A stretch of DNA of 64,000 bases from an uncultured Bacilli bacterium (GCA_948497845.1 CAOOMX010000001.1:1-64000), one strand, 5' to 3'. Shown: positions 27,101-37,150, counted from the first letter of the stretch. A program made the numbers and translations. The notes: generated by a model not told the origin, from the sequence alone.

Positions 27101-27523
27101 ATGAAAAAAATTAAGAAAGCATTTATTGGTATAATGATTATTTCTATAATTTGCGTTATTGGAATTGTTAAAACAATGGCATCTACTGATCAATTTAGTT
27201 ATAATATTAAATCAACAAAAACTCATACTTCTTCTCAAACGTACAAGCTAACTGATAAGGATAATTTTAAATATACAAATAAAATTAATCGTATTACTCA
27301 TGTAGCTGAAAAAGGGTATTTTTTACGAATAACCATTCAAAAGTCGAAACTTGCTGGATTGGCATGGACTGGTGTATCAACATATAATTATTATAATATT
27401 GAAGCAGGCCAAAATATAAATGCTGATTATGGAAATAATCTTGGTCAAGGAACTTATCGTTATTACATTTATAACGAAGGGGCTGAAGAGATATCTGCAA
27501 CTATGTATACAAATATTTATTAA
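27101..27523 (+). CDS. Small secreted protein, unknown family
   Basis: 140 residues from the ATG at 27101, which has AAAGGAGG 6 bases upstream. An open frame extends 186 bases further 5-prime, but it crosses a terminator and promoter and has no binding site. Residues 1-29 form a Sec signal peptide ending near TMAS. The mature part (about 110 residues) has alternating strands, many Tyr, Asn and Thr, no Cys and a Tyr-rich C terminus. This recalls small beta-sandwich bacteriocin-like or stress proteins, but no lactococcin-972 signature (GGxWxYG) is present. It is followed by an attenuator and an ABC transporter. Confidence 0.75.
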   Translation: MKKIKKAFIGIMIISIICVIGIVKTMASTDQFSYNIKSTKTHTSSQTYKLTDKDNFKYTNKINRITHVAEKGYFLRITIQKSKLAGLAWTGVSTYNYYNIEAGQNINADYGNNLGQGTYRYYIYNEGAEEISATMYTNIY

Positions 27524-27529
27524 AAAGAT

Positions 27530-27566
27530 GAGGCAGATGAGACGGATGCTTTTTCTGCCCTCTTTT
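27530..27566 (+). terminator. Attenuator-like hairpin between the secreted protein and ABC genes
   Basis: GAGGCAGA (27530-27537) pairs with TCTGCCCTC (27554-27562, one bulge), followed by four T. The short T run suggests partial termination, giving more transcript of the secreted protein than of the transporter. Confidence 0.5.
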
Positions 27567-27589
27567 CTAATATGAAAGAGAGGTAAATA

Positions 27590-28258
27590 ATGAAATTAGA
27601 AGATATTGTTAAGACATATATTAGTGAGAGTAAGAAGCAAGTTAGGGCTTTAAATGGAATAGATGCTTTTTTTGAAAAAGGAAAGCTTTATGCTATTATG
27701 GGGGAAAGTGGCAGTGGTAAAACAACTTTAATTAATATATTGGGATTAATAGATAATGCTACAAGAGGTAAGTATTTTTTTGATGGTGTGGAAGTTAATA
27801 AATTAAAAGAAAGAGAATTAGCAAGAGTTAGAAATCAAAAAATTGGCTTTGTTTTTCAAAATTATTATTTAAATGATAATTTAACAGCCTTAGAAAATGT
27901 TCTTTTACCCACTTTAATAAATAAAGATTTGAATAAGGATACTGCTAAGAATAGAGCTATTTCCTTGTTTGAAAAATTTAATTTAAGTGAAAGAATGAAT
28001 CATTATCCTGGTGAATTATCTGGTGGTGAAGCACAAAGAGTTAGTTTAATAAGAGCTTTAATTAATGATCCAACTTATATTTTAGCTGATGAGCCAACTG
28101 GTAATTTAGATCCTAAAAATACTAAATTAATTCTTAAGTATTTAAAAGAGATTAGTAAAGATAAATGTGTTATTGTTGTTACTCATAATGAAGATGTAAA
28201 AAAGTATAGCGATAAAATTTTATATTTAGATAAAGGAGTATGGAGTAATGAAGGTTAA
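27590..28258 (+). CDS. ABC transporter ATP-binding protein (MacB/LolD type)
   Basis: 222 residues. Walker A is GESGSGKTT (about 38-46), Q-loop FVFQNYYL, signature LSGGEAQR (about 143-150), Walker B YILADEPTGNLD and the switch His in VVTHNED. The DEPTGNLDPKN and signature context place it in the MacB/FtsE/LolD group, which serves FtsX-fold permeases. Overlaps the first permease by 11 bases. Confidence 0.9.
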   Translation: MKLEDIVKTYISESKKQVRALNGIDAFFEKGKLYAIMGESGSGKTTLINILGLIDNATRGKYFFDGVEVNKLKERELARVRNQKIGFVFQNYYLNDNLTALENVLLPTLINKDLNKDTAKNRAISLFEKFNLSERMNHYPGELSGGEAQRVSLIRALINDPTYILADEPTGNLDPKNTKLILKYLKEISKDKCVIVVTHNEDVKKYSDKILYLDKGVWSNEG

Positions 28259-29441
28259 AGAAAATATAAAATTGGCTCTTAAATCATTAAAGAGATTAAC
28301 CTTGAAGAAAAAGATTTTTGTTGCTTTAGAAATAGTTCTTTTAATATTAATGCTTGCTCCTTTTACTTTCTATTTAATATATAATCATTTTGAAAAAATA
28401 ATGGAAACGTATCAGTTTGATTATAAACAAGTTGCGATATATGGAACGACAAGTAAGTATGAAGAATATGATAAAATAATATCTCAATATGATAATAAAC
28501 ATGTTACATATATTGATAAAGGTAAGGGTGCTTATTTATCGGCGAAAGATTCTGTAAATAATTATAGTTTTGTTTTACAAAGAGGAGTAAAAGGTTTTAT
28601 TCCAATTACAACTAATGGTAAGACAATTGAAGATAAAAATGATATCATTTGTCCAGAAATGTTTTTTGAAAAATTTTTTTATCCAGATGCTTTATCAAAT
28701 AATTTAATTGATTTTAGAAAAGATATTGCTAATGAAACTGTAGTTCTTAAATTTTATGATGAATATACAGATACTGAATTAGTAAAAGAATTTTATTTAA
28801 AAGATACTTATAATGCAGATGCTTATTATACATATAATAGTTGTTTTATTAATAATGATACGTTTGAGGAAATATATGATGCGATGTCTTATCAAAATAA
28901 TTATGATGAAAATGCTATGGTAATGTTGTATACACTTTATGTTGATGAAACAAAAAATGTTGCAGAGGTAGTTAATTTTTTAAACGAAAATAATATTCCT
29001 AATAGTGTTGCTTTTAGTATGAATGATTTTATTGCTTATAGTTTAGCTTTATCCTTTTTTCTATTAATTTTAATGATTGTTATTTCTTCCTTCTTAATTA
29101 TGAAATTTATTAAAGATTATTATGAAGAAGAGTATAGAAATATTGCTTTATATAAAGCTTTAGGGTTTAATAATCAAGATATAATTAATATTATTTTTTG
29201 GGAAATAATGTGTTTATTAATTTTTTCTTTAGTTGTGGCATTTATTATATTTATAGTAGTAAAAATAGGTTTATTAATATATTTTAAACGCTATATTTCG
29301 TTTAGAACAATGAAAATATTTTTTCCAATAGTTCCTGTAATTGTGTATTATGCTGTTCTTGCTTTTTCTTCCTATAAATTTTTACAAATAGATATTAATA
29401 AAATAGTTGATTATTCTATAAAAGAGATAGGGGAATTATAA
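28248..29441 (+). CDS. FtsX-fold ABC permease
   Basis: 397 residues. One membrane helix (about 25-47) is followed by an external domain of about 210 residues and three membrane helices near the C terminus (about 265-290, 318-345 and 362-383). This is the MacB/FtsX topology. The loop between the second and third helices holds EEEYRNIALYKALGFNNQDI, the coupling-helix pattern that contacts the ATPase. It ends on the ATG of the next permease (1-base overlap). Confidence 0.8.
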   Translation: MKVKENIKLALKSLKRLTLKKKIFVALEIVLLILMLAPFTFYLIYNHFEKIMETYQFDYKQVAIYGTTSKYEEYDKIISQYDNKHVTYIDKGKGAYLSAKDSVNNYSFVLQRGVKGFIPITTNGKTIEDKNDIICPEMFFEKFFYPDALSNNLIDFRKDIANETVVLKFYDEYTDTELVKEFYLKDTYNADAYYTYNSCFINNDTFEEIYDAMSYQNNYDENAMVMLYTLYVDETKNVAEVVNFLNENNIPNSVAFSMNDFIAYSLALSFFLLILMIVISSFLIMKFIKDYYEEEYRNIALYKALGFNNQDIINIIFWEIMCLLIFSLVVAFIIFIVVKIGLLIYFKRYISFRTMKIFFPIVPVIVYYAVLAFSSYKFLQIDINKIVDYSIKEIGEL

Positions 29442-30100
29442 TGATTAAAGGGTTAATTTATAAAAAAGGATTAATAAAGATGTTATTTTATATGTTAATT
29501 CTATTTCTTATCTATTTTTGTATAGCTATATATCAAAACAATGTTACTAATAAAATTGATGCGTATATAAATAAAGAAGAATTTAGAGCTTTAACTGTAT
29601 ATCATTATTTAGAACAAGACGTAGTAGATTTGTATACTGATAGAATAGAGAGTATTCATAGAGATAGTAATACATCTATTATTGTTTTTAAAACCGTTAA
29701 TGATTTAAATTATTTTTTAGATAACTCTGGAGAAAAAGATACTTTTAATATAGTTCCAGATCAAATTCCAGGAGAATTTTCAAAAATATGTACTACAGTT
29801 CTAATTTATATTTTGTATGTTTTATCTTTTATTTTAGTTATTATCTTTTCTTTAAATTACTATCGACAGACGATTAAGAATTGGAAATTATTTATTATTT
29901 TAGGTTATAGTAAACGAATGCTATCTTTTATTTCCTTTTTAATTTTATTAGTTTTATATAGTATTGTTTATACAGTATTACTTATTTTATCAAAATTCTT
30001 ATTTTCTTTAGATTATAATTTTATATTACTTTTCTTAATTGCCTTGGCAATATATATTGCTTTACGAATTTGTGCTAGTTTAGTTAAGATAAAAGGATAA
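29441..30100 (+). CDS. Short FtsX-like permease partner
   Basis: 219 residues. One N-terminal membrane helix (about 12-30), a small external loop of only about 75 residues, then three helices (about 112-135, 150-175 and 178-203). The topology repeats the larger permease at half size, with KLFIILGYSKRMLSF in the coupling position. The two permeases probably form a heterodimer with an ATPase dimer, working on mechanotransmission or peptide export rather than ordinary transport. Confidence 0.7.
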   Translation: MIKGLIYKKGLIKMLFYMLILFLIYFCIAIYQNNVTNKIDAYINKEEFRALTVYHYLEQDVVDLYTDRIESIHRDSNTSIIVFKTVNDLNYFLDNSGEKDTFNIVPDQIPGEFSKICTTVLIYILYVLSFILVIIFSLNYYRQTIKNWKLFIILGYSKRMLSFISFLILLVLYSIVYTVLLILSKFLFSLDYNFILLFLIALAIYIALRICASLVKIKG

Positions 30101-30125
30101 AGACTTTAATTTTCTTTATCCTTTT
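30091..30125. terminator. Bidirectional terminator
   Basis: AAAAGGATAAAG (30091-30102) pairs with CTTTATCCTTTT (30114-30125). It lies between the convergent permease and PBP genes and overlaps both gene ends. A/T flanks allow termination both ways. Confidence 0.75.
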
Positions 30126-32057
30126 CTTCTTTATTTACAAATTGTTCTTTTAGATAATTAGGTTCTGATCCTTTTAAGTAGTAAAATAATGTTGCTTTGT
30201 TAGAATCGTTGGTGGATGCTCCAGTAATTGCGTGAAGAGGTAATGCTACTACATTTTTAGGAGTTTCATACCAAGTTGTTTCTGTTTCTTTTAAAGCATC
30301 TTCAATGGTATCTGCCCAGGCGTTTTTAGCACTATTTCGTACTGCATTATTCATTTTTTCATTGTTATCATAACCCATCCAAGTCATAACTAAAGCATCT
30401 TTATTGTATCCAACAATCCAATAATCTGTATTCGTTGTACCTGTTTTTATAGCATATTTATTTGTTAGTTTCTTTTTAATATTTAATGCTGTTGGAGTTG
30501 TATAATCTACAAAGGCACTATTCGTTGTTGAGGTTAGTAATTCATTTAAAATGTAAGTGTAGTTTGGATTTAGAACCAGTGTTTTTTCTTTTTCATGCTC
30601 ATATAGAATGTTTCCTTCTAAATCCTCAATTCTTTCTATAAAATATAAATCTTTTTTATACCCTCCGGAAGCAAAAGTTGTATAACCGGTTGCATAATCA
30701 ATTAAATTAATTTCACTTGTTCCAAGAGGTAAAGACGCTACTTCATTTAAATCTTCTTTTATACCTGTTCTATTAGCAACTTCAACCATTTTATCAAGAC
30801 CTAAAAAAAGATGGGTTTTAACAGCATATATATTATCAGAGAAAGCTACAGCAGCTGCCATTGTAATGTTTTTTTCTGCGTAAACATCACTTGCATTATT
30901 AGGAGCATAGGTTTGGCCATTTGATAAATTGAAAGTAGTAGGTTCACTAGAAAAAGTTGATGACATTGTTAAATTGTTTTCTAAAGCAGCATAATATAAA
31001 AAAGGTTTCATTGTTGATCCAACTTGTCTTTTGGAATTTAATGCTCTATTATATTGACTTTTAGCATAGTTCATTCCTCCGGTTAAAGCTCTTACAGCTC
31101 CAGTGTTTGGATCTACGATTATACTGGCTACTTGTACATTTTCATCTTTCGTATTTTCTAATATGTTTTCTTCCATATCTTTTTGTGCTTCTAAATCTAA
31201 AGTTGTATATATTTTTATACCACCTGATTCCATTAAAGAAGTGGGTATTTCTTTTAATGACTTTAATTCTTTTATGACAGCATCTTGATAGTACATTAAC
31301 ATTTGTAAATTATTTTCAGTAGATTTTCCATAAATGGGAATGTCTTGTTCAAATAAATGATCATAAGTAACTTGGTCTATATAATTGTTATTTAGCATAC
31401 TTTTAGCTACCACTTTTGCTCTTTTTATACAATTTTCATAACTCGTCACAGGGTTGTTCTTACTAGGATTTTTAGGTATGCCTGCAAGCATAATGGCCTC
31501 CTCCAAAGTAAGTTCATTTGCTTTTTTATTAAAGTAGTAGCTGGCAGCGTTAACAATCCCTAAGTTTCCCTGCCCATAATTAATAAATATCCTTCTAAAA
31601 TTTCATCTTTATCATAATGTACTTCAAGTTCTAATGTTAAAAATGCTTCTTCAATTTTTCTTGACCAGTTTTGATCAAAGTCTAAATATAAATTTTTTAC
31701 ATATTGTTGTGATATGGTTGAAGCTCCTTGTACAATTCCACCCTTTTTTATGTTTAACATCATAGCTTTGGCTATTCTTAAATAATCAAAACCATTGTGT
31801 TGGTAAAAGTTCTTGTCTTCAACTGCTATAACAGCATTTTTTAAATGTTCACTAATGTCTTCGATATTCGCCCATTCATTAGAACTAGATCCTTGATAGA
31901 TTAAGTTATCTTGATTATCAAATATATACATGCTACCACTTTTTTTAAGATCTAGCTTAGGGCTTAAATAAGCATATGTATAGAGGGCTGTAATGATAAC
32001 AATAAAACTTATGAAACCAAATATAGCCATTTTTATAGAAAATTTTAGAAATCGCAT
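30106..32057 (-). pseudogene. Class A penicillin-binding protein 1A with a frameshift
   Basis: N-terminal part (32057 to 31560): ATG behind AGGTGAG, cytoplasmic basic tail, membrane helix (about 10-30), and the glycosyltransferase motifs AVEDKNFYQHNGFDY and GASTISQQ. C-terminal part (from about 31570 to 30106): transpeptidase motifs STMKPF region (GSTMKPFL), SDN and KTGTTN. Between them the frame shifts by one base within 31577-31590: after EILEGYL the correct continuation INYGQGNLGIVNAASYYF is read in another frame. A single missing base explains it. The whole protein would be about 650 residues. Either the glycosyltransferase and transpeptidase halves are made separately, the gene is dead, or this is a sequence error. 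Confidence 0.85.
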
Positions 32058-32167
32058 GAATCTCACCTATTGATAGTATGGATAAGACTTTTTAAAATAT
32101 AAGTTTTTTCTATGTTTTACTTCTTAAACTTTACGTGTTATACTAATCGTAAAGGAAAGTGGTTTTA

Positions 32168-32740
32168 ATGAAAAAGGATAGTAAAGTGGAGAATAGCGAA
32201 AAAAAGAAGCAAGTGAAAAAAACAAGTACTAAAAAAGCTTCTACTTCAAAGAAAAAGGTAGAAGAAAAAGTTGTTCCTGAAAATATTACAGATGAGAAAA
32301 AACAAGAAGTGATTGAAAAGACGAAAAAATTAGACAAAGCAAAATTAGCTGCAATGATGTGTATTATTCTTGTGGCGGCCTGTGTTTTTGCTATAGAAAA
32401 GTTTAACATTCGTAATAATGGAACGAATAAGTGTGCTCATACCCTAATTTATGATGATGAGCAAGATCCTGGTGCTACTTATGAAATGTGTATTTCTAAA
32501 AAGAATGATATTATTGTTACTAGAAAGCCTAAAGATGATAAAGAAGGAATTACAATAGAAAATATCCAATTTAAAGAAGAAAATAAGAAATATATTGATT
32601 TATTTATGGAAAGATATGTAGGTAAGAAGAAAAAAGTTGAGTTAAAGATATCTGATATTTATATGTGGAGCAATGAAGATAGAGTTATTTTTCAATCTGT
32701 TTTATATAATGATGAGGCATTTTTAGATACTTTGAAATAA
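32168..32740 (+). CDS. Lysine-rich single-pass membrane protein, unknown
   Basis: 190 residues from ATG 32168 (GTG at 32159 is an alternative; AAAGGAAAG fits the ATG). Residues 1-55 are rich in Lys, Glu and Ser/Thr; about 57-75 form a membrane helix; the rest is extracytoplasmic, with a small Cys pair (CAH, MCI) and no known motif. It is divergent from the PBP gene, with 110 bases between the two starts. Confidence 0.6.
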   Translation: MKKDSKVENSEKKKQVKKTSTKKASTSKKKVEEKVVPENITDEKKQEVIEKTKKLDKAKLAAMMCIILVAACVFAIEKFNIRNNGTNKCAHTLIYDDEQDPGATYEMCISKKNDIIVTRKPKDDKEGITIENIQFKEENKKYIDLFMERYVGKKKKVELKISDIYMWSNEDRVIFQSVLYNDEAFLDTLK

Positions 32741-32769
32741 AATTTATTTACTTATCCTTTTTTACTTGT

Positions 32770-32775
32770 TATAAT
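32770..32775 (+). promoter_or_regulatory. Extended -10 promoter before the DUF1934 gene
   Basis: TGTTATAAT (TATAAT at 32770-32775) with the TG extension, 24 bases before the ATG at 32800. The -35 box is weak. The same TGnTATAAT pattern occurs before several other genes in the window. Confidence 0.65.
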
Positions 32776-32799
32776 CTATGGAAAAAGAGAGGAAAATTC

Positions 32800-33138
32800 A
32801 TGAAAAAACGAGTAGATTGGGTTTTAAAGAACAATTCATATGAAATAGTGGTTAATTCTGGAATTATGAGTGAATTTATACCTAAAAAAGAGATTGTTGT
32901 TTATGAAAATGATGCAAAGAATAAAATAGACATAGCAGCTAGAATATACGAGAGGCAGTGTAGTGATTATGTAATGACTGTGGATTTTAAAAAGGGAATT
33001 TGTTCTTTTGTTTTTTCAAGTGAAGATAAATGTAGTTTTGATGTAAAGGCAAGTTTTTTGGAGACAAAAAATAGTATTGTTTTAAAATATAGTCTTGATG
33101 AAGATGAAAAAGAAATTATAGTTAGTTGGAAGGATTAG
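32800..33138 (+). CDS. DUF1934 (YwiB-like) beta-barrel protein
   Basis: 112 residues, mostly beta strands, without signal or membrane segments. Length, strand pattern and its position right before argS match YwiB of Bacillus. The assignment rests on synteny more than on sharp motifs. Function unknown; DUF1934 proteins have a lipocalin-like barrel. Confidence 0.55.
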   Translation: MKKRVDWVLKNNSYEIVVNSGIMSEFIPKKEIVVYENDAKNKIDIAARIYERQCSDYVMTVDFKKGICSFVFSSEDKCSFDVKASFLETKNSIVLKYSLDEDEKEIIVSWKD

Positions 33139-33144
33139 ATAAAA

Positions 33145-34752
33145 ATGAAAAAGATATTGAGTGATGTAGTAGAGTCTGCTTTAAAAAATTTAGATATAGA
33201 AAATGTAGAGGTAGAAATTAGTAGACCTAAGGAAAAAGAAAATGGGGACTATTCGACAAATGTTGCTATGAAATTAGCCAAAAATATGCATAAAAGTCCA
33301 ATGGAAATAGCACAATTGTTAGTAAAACATATTGAATCAAAATATATAATTAAAATGGAAGTGAAAAATCCAGGATTTATTAATTTTTTTGTATCTAAAG
33401 ATTATTTGTTTGATAATTTAAATCAGGTTTTAGAAGAAAAGGATAATTATGGTAGCTGTAATATTGGAAACGGTTTAAAAGTAAATATAGAATTTGTAAG
33501 CGCTAATCCAACAGGAATTTTACATTTAGGGAATGCTCGAGGAGGTGCCTATGGGGATTCTTTAGCTCGTATTTTATCTTTTTGTGGTTATGATGTTACT
33601 AAGGAATATTATATTAATGATGCAGGAGTACAAATTGATAATTTAGGACTTTCTATCTTGGCTCGTTATCAAGAATTGTGTGGGTTACCTTATGAAATGC
33701 CAGAAAATGGTTATTATGGTGAGGAAATAAAAACGATAGCTAAAAAAATATATGAGGAATATCAAGATACCTGTTTAGATAGGGAGTTAGATTTTTTCAA
33801 AAAACTTGGTACAGAAGAAATGCTTTCGCATATAATAAGTGATTTAAAAGAGTATAGAATTGTTTATGATAAATTTTCAAGTGAAAAGGCCATACGTGAA
33901 AAATATAATTTAGATGATTTATTAAAAACTTTAGATGAAAATGGATATATATATGAAAAAGATGGTGCTATTTGGTTTAAATGTAGTGCTTTATTAGATG
34001 ATAAAGATCATGTATTAAAAAAAGATGATGGTTTTTTTACTTATTTAGCGCCAGATATTATATATCATAAAGATAAAATTAATCGTGGTTTTGATAAATT
34101 GATTGATATATTAGGAACAGATCATCATGGTTATGTGGCTCGACTTAAAAGTAGTATGATGGCTTTAGGGGAAAATCCAGAAAAGTTAGAAGTTAAGTTA
34201 TTACAATTAGTGCGTTTGGTCGAAGATAAAGAAGTAGTAAAAATGAGTAAACGATCTGGTAAATCTGTTACATTAAAAGAATTAATTGATGAAGTTGGAG
34301 TAAATGCAGCACGTTATTATTTTTCAAAGTGTAGTTTGGATACACAAATGGATTTTGATTTAAATTTAGCAAAATCAAAAACAAATGAAAACCCTGTATT
34401 TTATGTAAGCTATGCATATGCAAGAATCTGTTCTATTTTAAAAGAATATGATCACTGTAAAATAATAAAAAAATATGTTGCAATAAATAATGAATCGTCA
34501 TATAATGTTTTAGAAAAAGTTTATGAGTTTAAGGAAGTTGTTAGAAATGCAGCTTTAAAAGAACTCCCTCATTTAATCACTAATTATGTATACGAACTTG
34601 CTAGTATATTTCATTTGTATTATGCCAAGAATAGAATATTAGTGGATAGTGAAGAAGAAACTTTGGAAAAAATTAATTTAATTAAAGGTGTAAAGCAAAC
34701 AATTTGGAATGCATTAAACTTGATTGGAGTGGAACCACCAGAAAAAATGTAG
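33145..34752 (+). CDS. argS: Arginyl-tRNA synthetase
   Basis: 535 residues. The N-terminal Add-1 domain leads to NPTGILHLGNARGG (HIGH-equivalent HLGN, about 119-132). The KMSKS-equivalent is VKMSKRSGKSV, followed by an anticodon-binding helical domain ending in LNLIGVEPPEKM. It charges tRNA-Arg. Starts 6 bases after the previous gene, so they are co-transcribed; no T-box leader is visible. Confidence 0.96.
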   Translation: MKKILSDVVESALKNLDIENVEVEISRPKEKENGDYSTNVAMKLAKNMHKSPMEIAQLLVKHIESKYIIKMEVKNPGFINFFVSKDYLFDNLNQVLEEKDNYGSCNIGNGLKVNIEFVSANPTGILHLGNARGGAYGDSLARILSFCGYDVTKEYYINDAGVQIDNLGLSILARYQELCGLPYEMPENGYYGEEIKTIAKKIYEEYQDTCLDRELDFFKKLGTEEMLSHIISDLKEYRIVYDKFSSEKAIREKYNLDDLLKTLDENGYIYEKDGAIWFKCSALLDDKDHVLKKDDGFFTYLAPDIIYHKDKINRGFDKLIDILGTDHHGYVARLKSSMMALGENPEKLEVKLLQLVRLVEDKEVVKMSKRSGKSVTLKELIDEVGVNAARYYFSKCSLDTQMDFDLNLAKSKTNENPVFYVSYAYARICSILKEYDHCKIIKKYVAINNESSYNVLEKVYEFKEVVRNAALKELPHLITNYVYELASIFHLYYAKNRILVDSEEETLEKINLIKGVKQTIWNALNLIGVEPPEKM

Positions 34753-34762
34753 GAGGATTATT

Positions 34763-35200
34763 ATGAAATTAAGTGAAATACCAAAAGAAGAATTAGAATT
34801 AATGGGTTATGATGATATTGCACATATAATATTACAAGAATCCGGTAAAAAGATGAAGTTAGTTGATATTTTTAAGAAGGTTTGTACTTGTTTAGAATTG
34901 CCAGAAGCTACAGTTGAGGCACAATTGATGGATTTTTTTGAATTAATGTCTATAAATAAAAAATTTACTATGTTAGATAATGGCTATTGGGATTTACAAT
35001 CTCGTCATAAAGTTGATATTATCATCGAAGACGGAGAAGATGAAGAGGAATTACCAGAAGTTGATGTTGAAGTTGAAGATGAAACAAATGAAGAAGACGA
35101 AGATTTATTTTATGATAAAGATGACGATACAGATGATGTTGTGGAAGATGAATTATCTGATTTAATGGTTATTGATACCGATGATGAACAAAATATGTAA
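34763..35200 (+). CDS. rpoE: RNA polymerase delta subunit
   Basis: 145 residues from ATG 34763, directly behind AGGAGG; an upstream in-frame Met lies in the argS end. The N-terminal HARE-HTH domain (MGYDDIAHIILQESGKKM and YWDLQSR) is followed by an extremely acidic tail (about residues 83-135, mostly Asp/Glu). Delta helps RNA polymerase recycle and affects promoter response in Firmicutes. argS-rpoE adjacency matches Bacillus. Confidence 0.93.
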   Translation: MKLSEIPKEELELMGYDDIAHIILQESGKKMKLVDIFKKVCTCLELPEATVEAQLMDFFELMSINKKFTMLDNGYWDLQSRHKVDIIIEDGEDEEELPEVDVEVEDETNEEDEDLFYDKDDDTDDVVEDELSDLMVIDTDDEQNM

Positions 35201-35222
35201 AATGTTAATAAAATAACTTTAT

Positions 35223-35250
35223 AAGAACTTAATGTATTAGGTTCTTTTTT
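35223..35250 (+). terminator. Intrinsic terminator after rpoE
   Basis: AAGAACTTAAT / ATTAGGTTCTT imperfect stem with a short loop, then six T. Confidence 0.75.
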
Positions 35251-35338
35251 GTTAAAATGTATAAAAAAATACTTTCGAAAGAAGTACTTGTATTTTTGGC
35301 TTCTTTTCGATAAAATTAAGTGAAGGAGGAAAGAACTT

Positions 35339-36406
35339 ATGTTTAATCGACTTGATGCAATAGTAGAAAAATTTAATGCTTTATCTGAGGAGTTAGTAAA
35401 GCCAGAGATTTTAAATAATTTTAATGAATTGAAGAAGCTTAGTAAAGAACAAAGTGATTTAAAAGAAACAGTTGAAGTTTATGAAGAATATAAAAAAGTA
35501 AGAGAAAATTTAAAACAGGCTCATGAAATGGAAAGTGATCCTGAATTAAAAGAAATTGCTTTACAGGAAATTGAAGCTTTAGAAAGTAAAGAAAAAGAAT
35601 TATATGGTAAATTAGAAATATTGTTGGTTCCTAAGGATGAAAATGATGGAAAAAACGTTATTATGGAAATAAGAGGAGCTGCTGGTGGAGATGAAGCTAA
35701 TATTTTTGCTGGAGATTTATTTAGAATGTATAGTTATTATGCAGAAGCAAATGGATGGAAAATAGAAGTAGTTCATGAAATTGAAGGAGCTAGTGGTGGC
35801 TATTCTCAAATTGAATTTATGGTTAAGGGAGATAATGTATATTCTAAGATGAAATATGAAAGCGGTTCTCACAGAGTACAAAGAATACCTGCTACTGAAA
35901 CTCAAGGTAGAGTTCATACCTCAACAGCTACTGTTTTGGTGATGCCTGAGGTTGAAACCGCTAATATTGATATTAAAGAATCTGATTTAAAAATAGACGT
36001 GTATCATTCAAGTGGGGCTGGTGGTCAATCTGTAAATACTGCTAATTCAGCTGTCCGTATAACACATGTTCCCACTGGAGTGGTAGTTACTTGTCAAACT
36101 GAAAGAAGTCAATTAAGAAATAAAGAACGAGCTATGAACTTACTTAAAATTAAAATTAATGATGAAATGATGCATGCTCAAGAAAGTGCTATTGGTGCAG
36201 AGCGTAAATCTAAAATTGGTACAGGTGATAGAAGCGAAAAGATAAGAACATATAATTATCCACAAAATAGAGTAACAGATCACCGAATTAATTTTTCTAT
36301 TATGGCTCTTGATAGGGTTATGGATGGAGATATGCATCCTATTGTAGATGCCTTAATTAATGAAGATTTGAAACTAAAGTTAGCTGGAGAAAATCTTGAA
36401 CAGTAA
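35339..36406 (+). CDS. prfA: Peptide chain release factor 1
   Basis: 355 residues. The GGQ motif is SSGAGGQSVN, and the stop-codon-reading element is the PAT type (RIPATETQGR), which marks RF1 (UAA/UAG). GAAGGAGG precedes the ATG. prmC starts 11 bases before its stop. Confidence 0.96.
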   Translation: MFNRLDAIVEKFNALSEELVKPEILNNFNELKKLSKEQSDLKETVEVYEEYKKVRENLKQAHEMESDPELKEIALQEIEALESKEKELYGKLEILLVPKDENDGKNVIMEIRGAAGGDEANIFAGDLFRMYSYYAEANGWKIEVVHEIEGASGGYSQIEFMVKGDNVYSKMKYESGSHRVQRIPATETQGRVHTSTATVLVMPEVETANIDIKESDLKIDVYHSSGAGGQSVNTANSAVRITHVPTGVVVTCQTERSQLRNKERAMNLLKIKINDEMMHAQESAIGAERKSKIGTGDRSEKIRTYNYPQNRVTDHRINFSIMALDRVMDGDMHPIVDALINEDLKLKLAGENLEQ

Positions 36407-37109
36407 GGATCTTTTAGAAAAATATGTACCTTTTGAAAGACAAGAAGAAGCAAAAGAAATGGAAAAAAGAGGGGTTCCTATTCAATATATTATTGGTAAT
36501 GTTGATTTTTGTGGGAATCTTATTTTTGTTGATGAGCGAGTGTTAATTCCTCGTTTTGAAACAGAAGAGTTGGTTGATAGAACAATAAAGCTAGCGAAAG
36601 AGCGCTTTAAAAGAAGAATTCATATTGTTGATTTGGGTACAGGTAGTGGTTGTATAGCCATTAGTATGAAAAAAGCTTTAGATAGTTTAGTTACTGCTGT
36701 TGATATATCAGAAGAAGCATTAGATTTAGCTAAAGAAAATGCTTTATTTCATCAGGTAGATATAGATTTTGTTCATGCTGATATAAGCAATTGTTTATCA
36801 CAAAAATATGATATTATTATTTCTAACCCGCCTTATATTCCATTTGATGGCTTTGTGCAAGAAAATGTAAAACAATATGAACCGCATTTGGCTTTGTTTG
36901 CAAAAGATTATGGGCTTTACTTTTATAAGAAAATTTTATCTTATGCCTTTTCTTGTTTACATAAAGAAGGCTTTATTGCTTTTGAAATAGGGGATGGACA
37001 AAAAGAATTGTTGGAAGAGTATTTACGAACGAATTTTAAAGAGAAGAAATACTGTTTTCAAAAGGATTTAGCAGGATTATATCGATATCTTTTTATATTT
37101 AATGAATAA
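36396..37109 (+). CDS. prmC: Release factor glutamine methyltransferase PrmC
   Basis: 237 residues. SAM motif VDLGTGSGCIAIS (about 80-92) and the catalytic NPPYIP (about 148-153) are clear, along with RVLIPRFETEEL. It methylates the GGQ glutamine of RF1 and RF2. The start is TTG (36396) with GGAGA upstream, inside the prfA end. The N-terminal helical domain is about 30 residues shorter than in E. coli. Confidence 0.93.
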   Translation: MNSKDLLEKYVPFERQEEAKEMEKRGVPIQYIIGNVDFCGNLIFVDERVLIPRFETEELVDRTIKLAKERFKRRIHIVDLGTGSGCIAISMKKALDSLVTAVDISEEALDLAKENALFHQVDIDFVHADISNCLSQKYDIIISNPPYIPFDGFVQENVKQYEPHLALFAKDYGLYFYKKILSYAFSCLHKEGFIAFEIGDGQKELLEEYLRTNFKEKKYCFQKDLAGLYRYLFIFNE

Positions 37110-37150
37110 ATAACTAAAATAATGCTCTATATCTTTTGTAGGTGAAAGGT

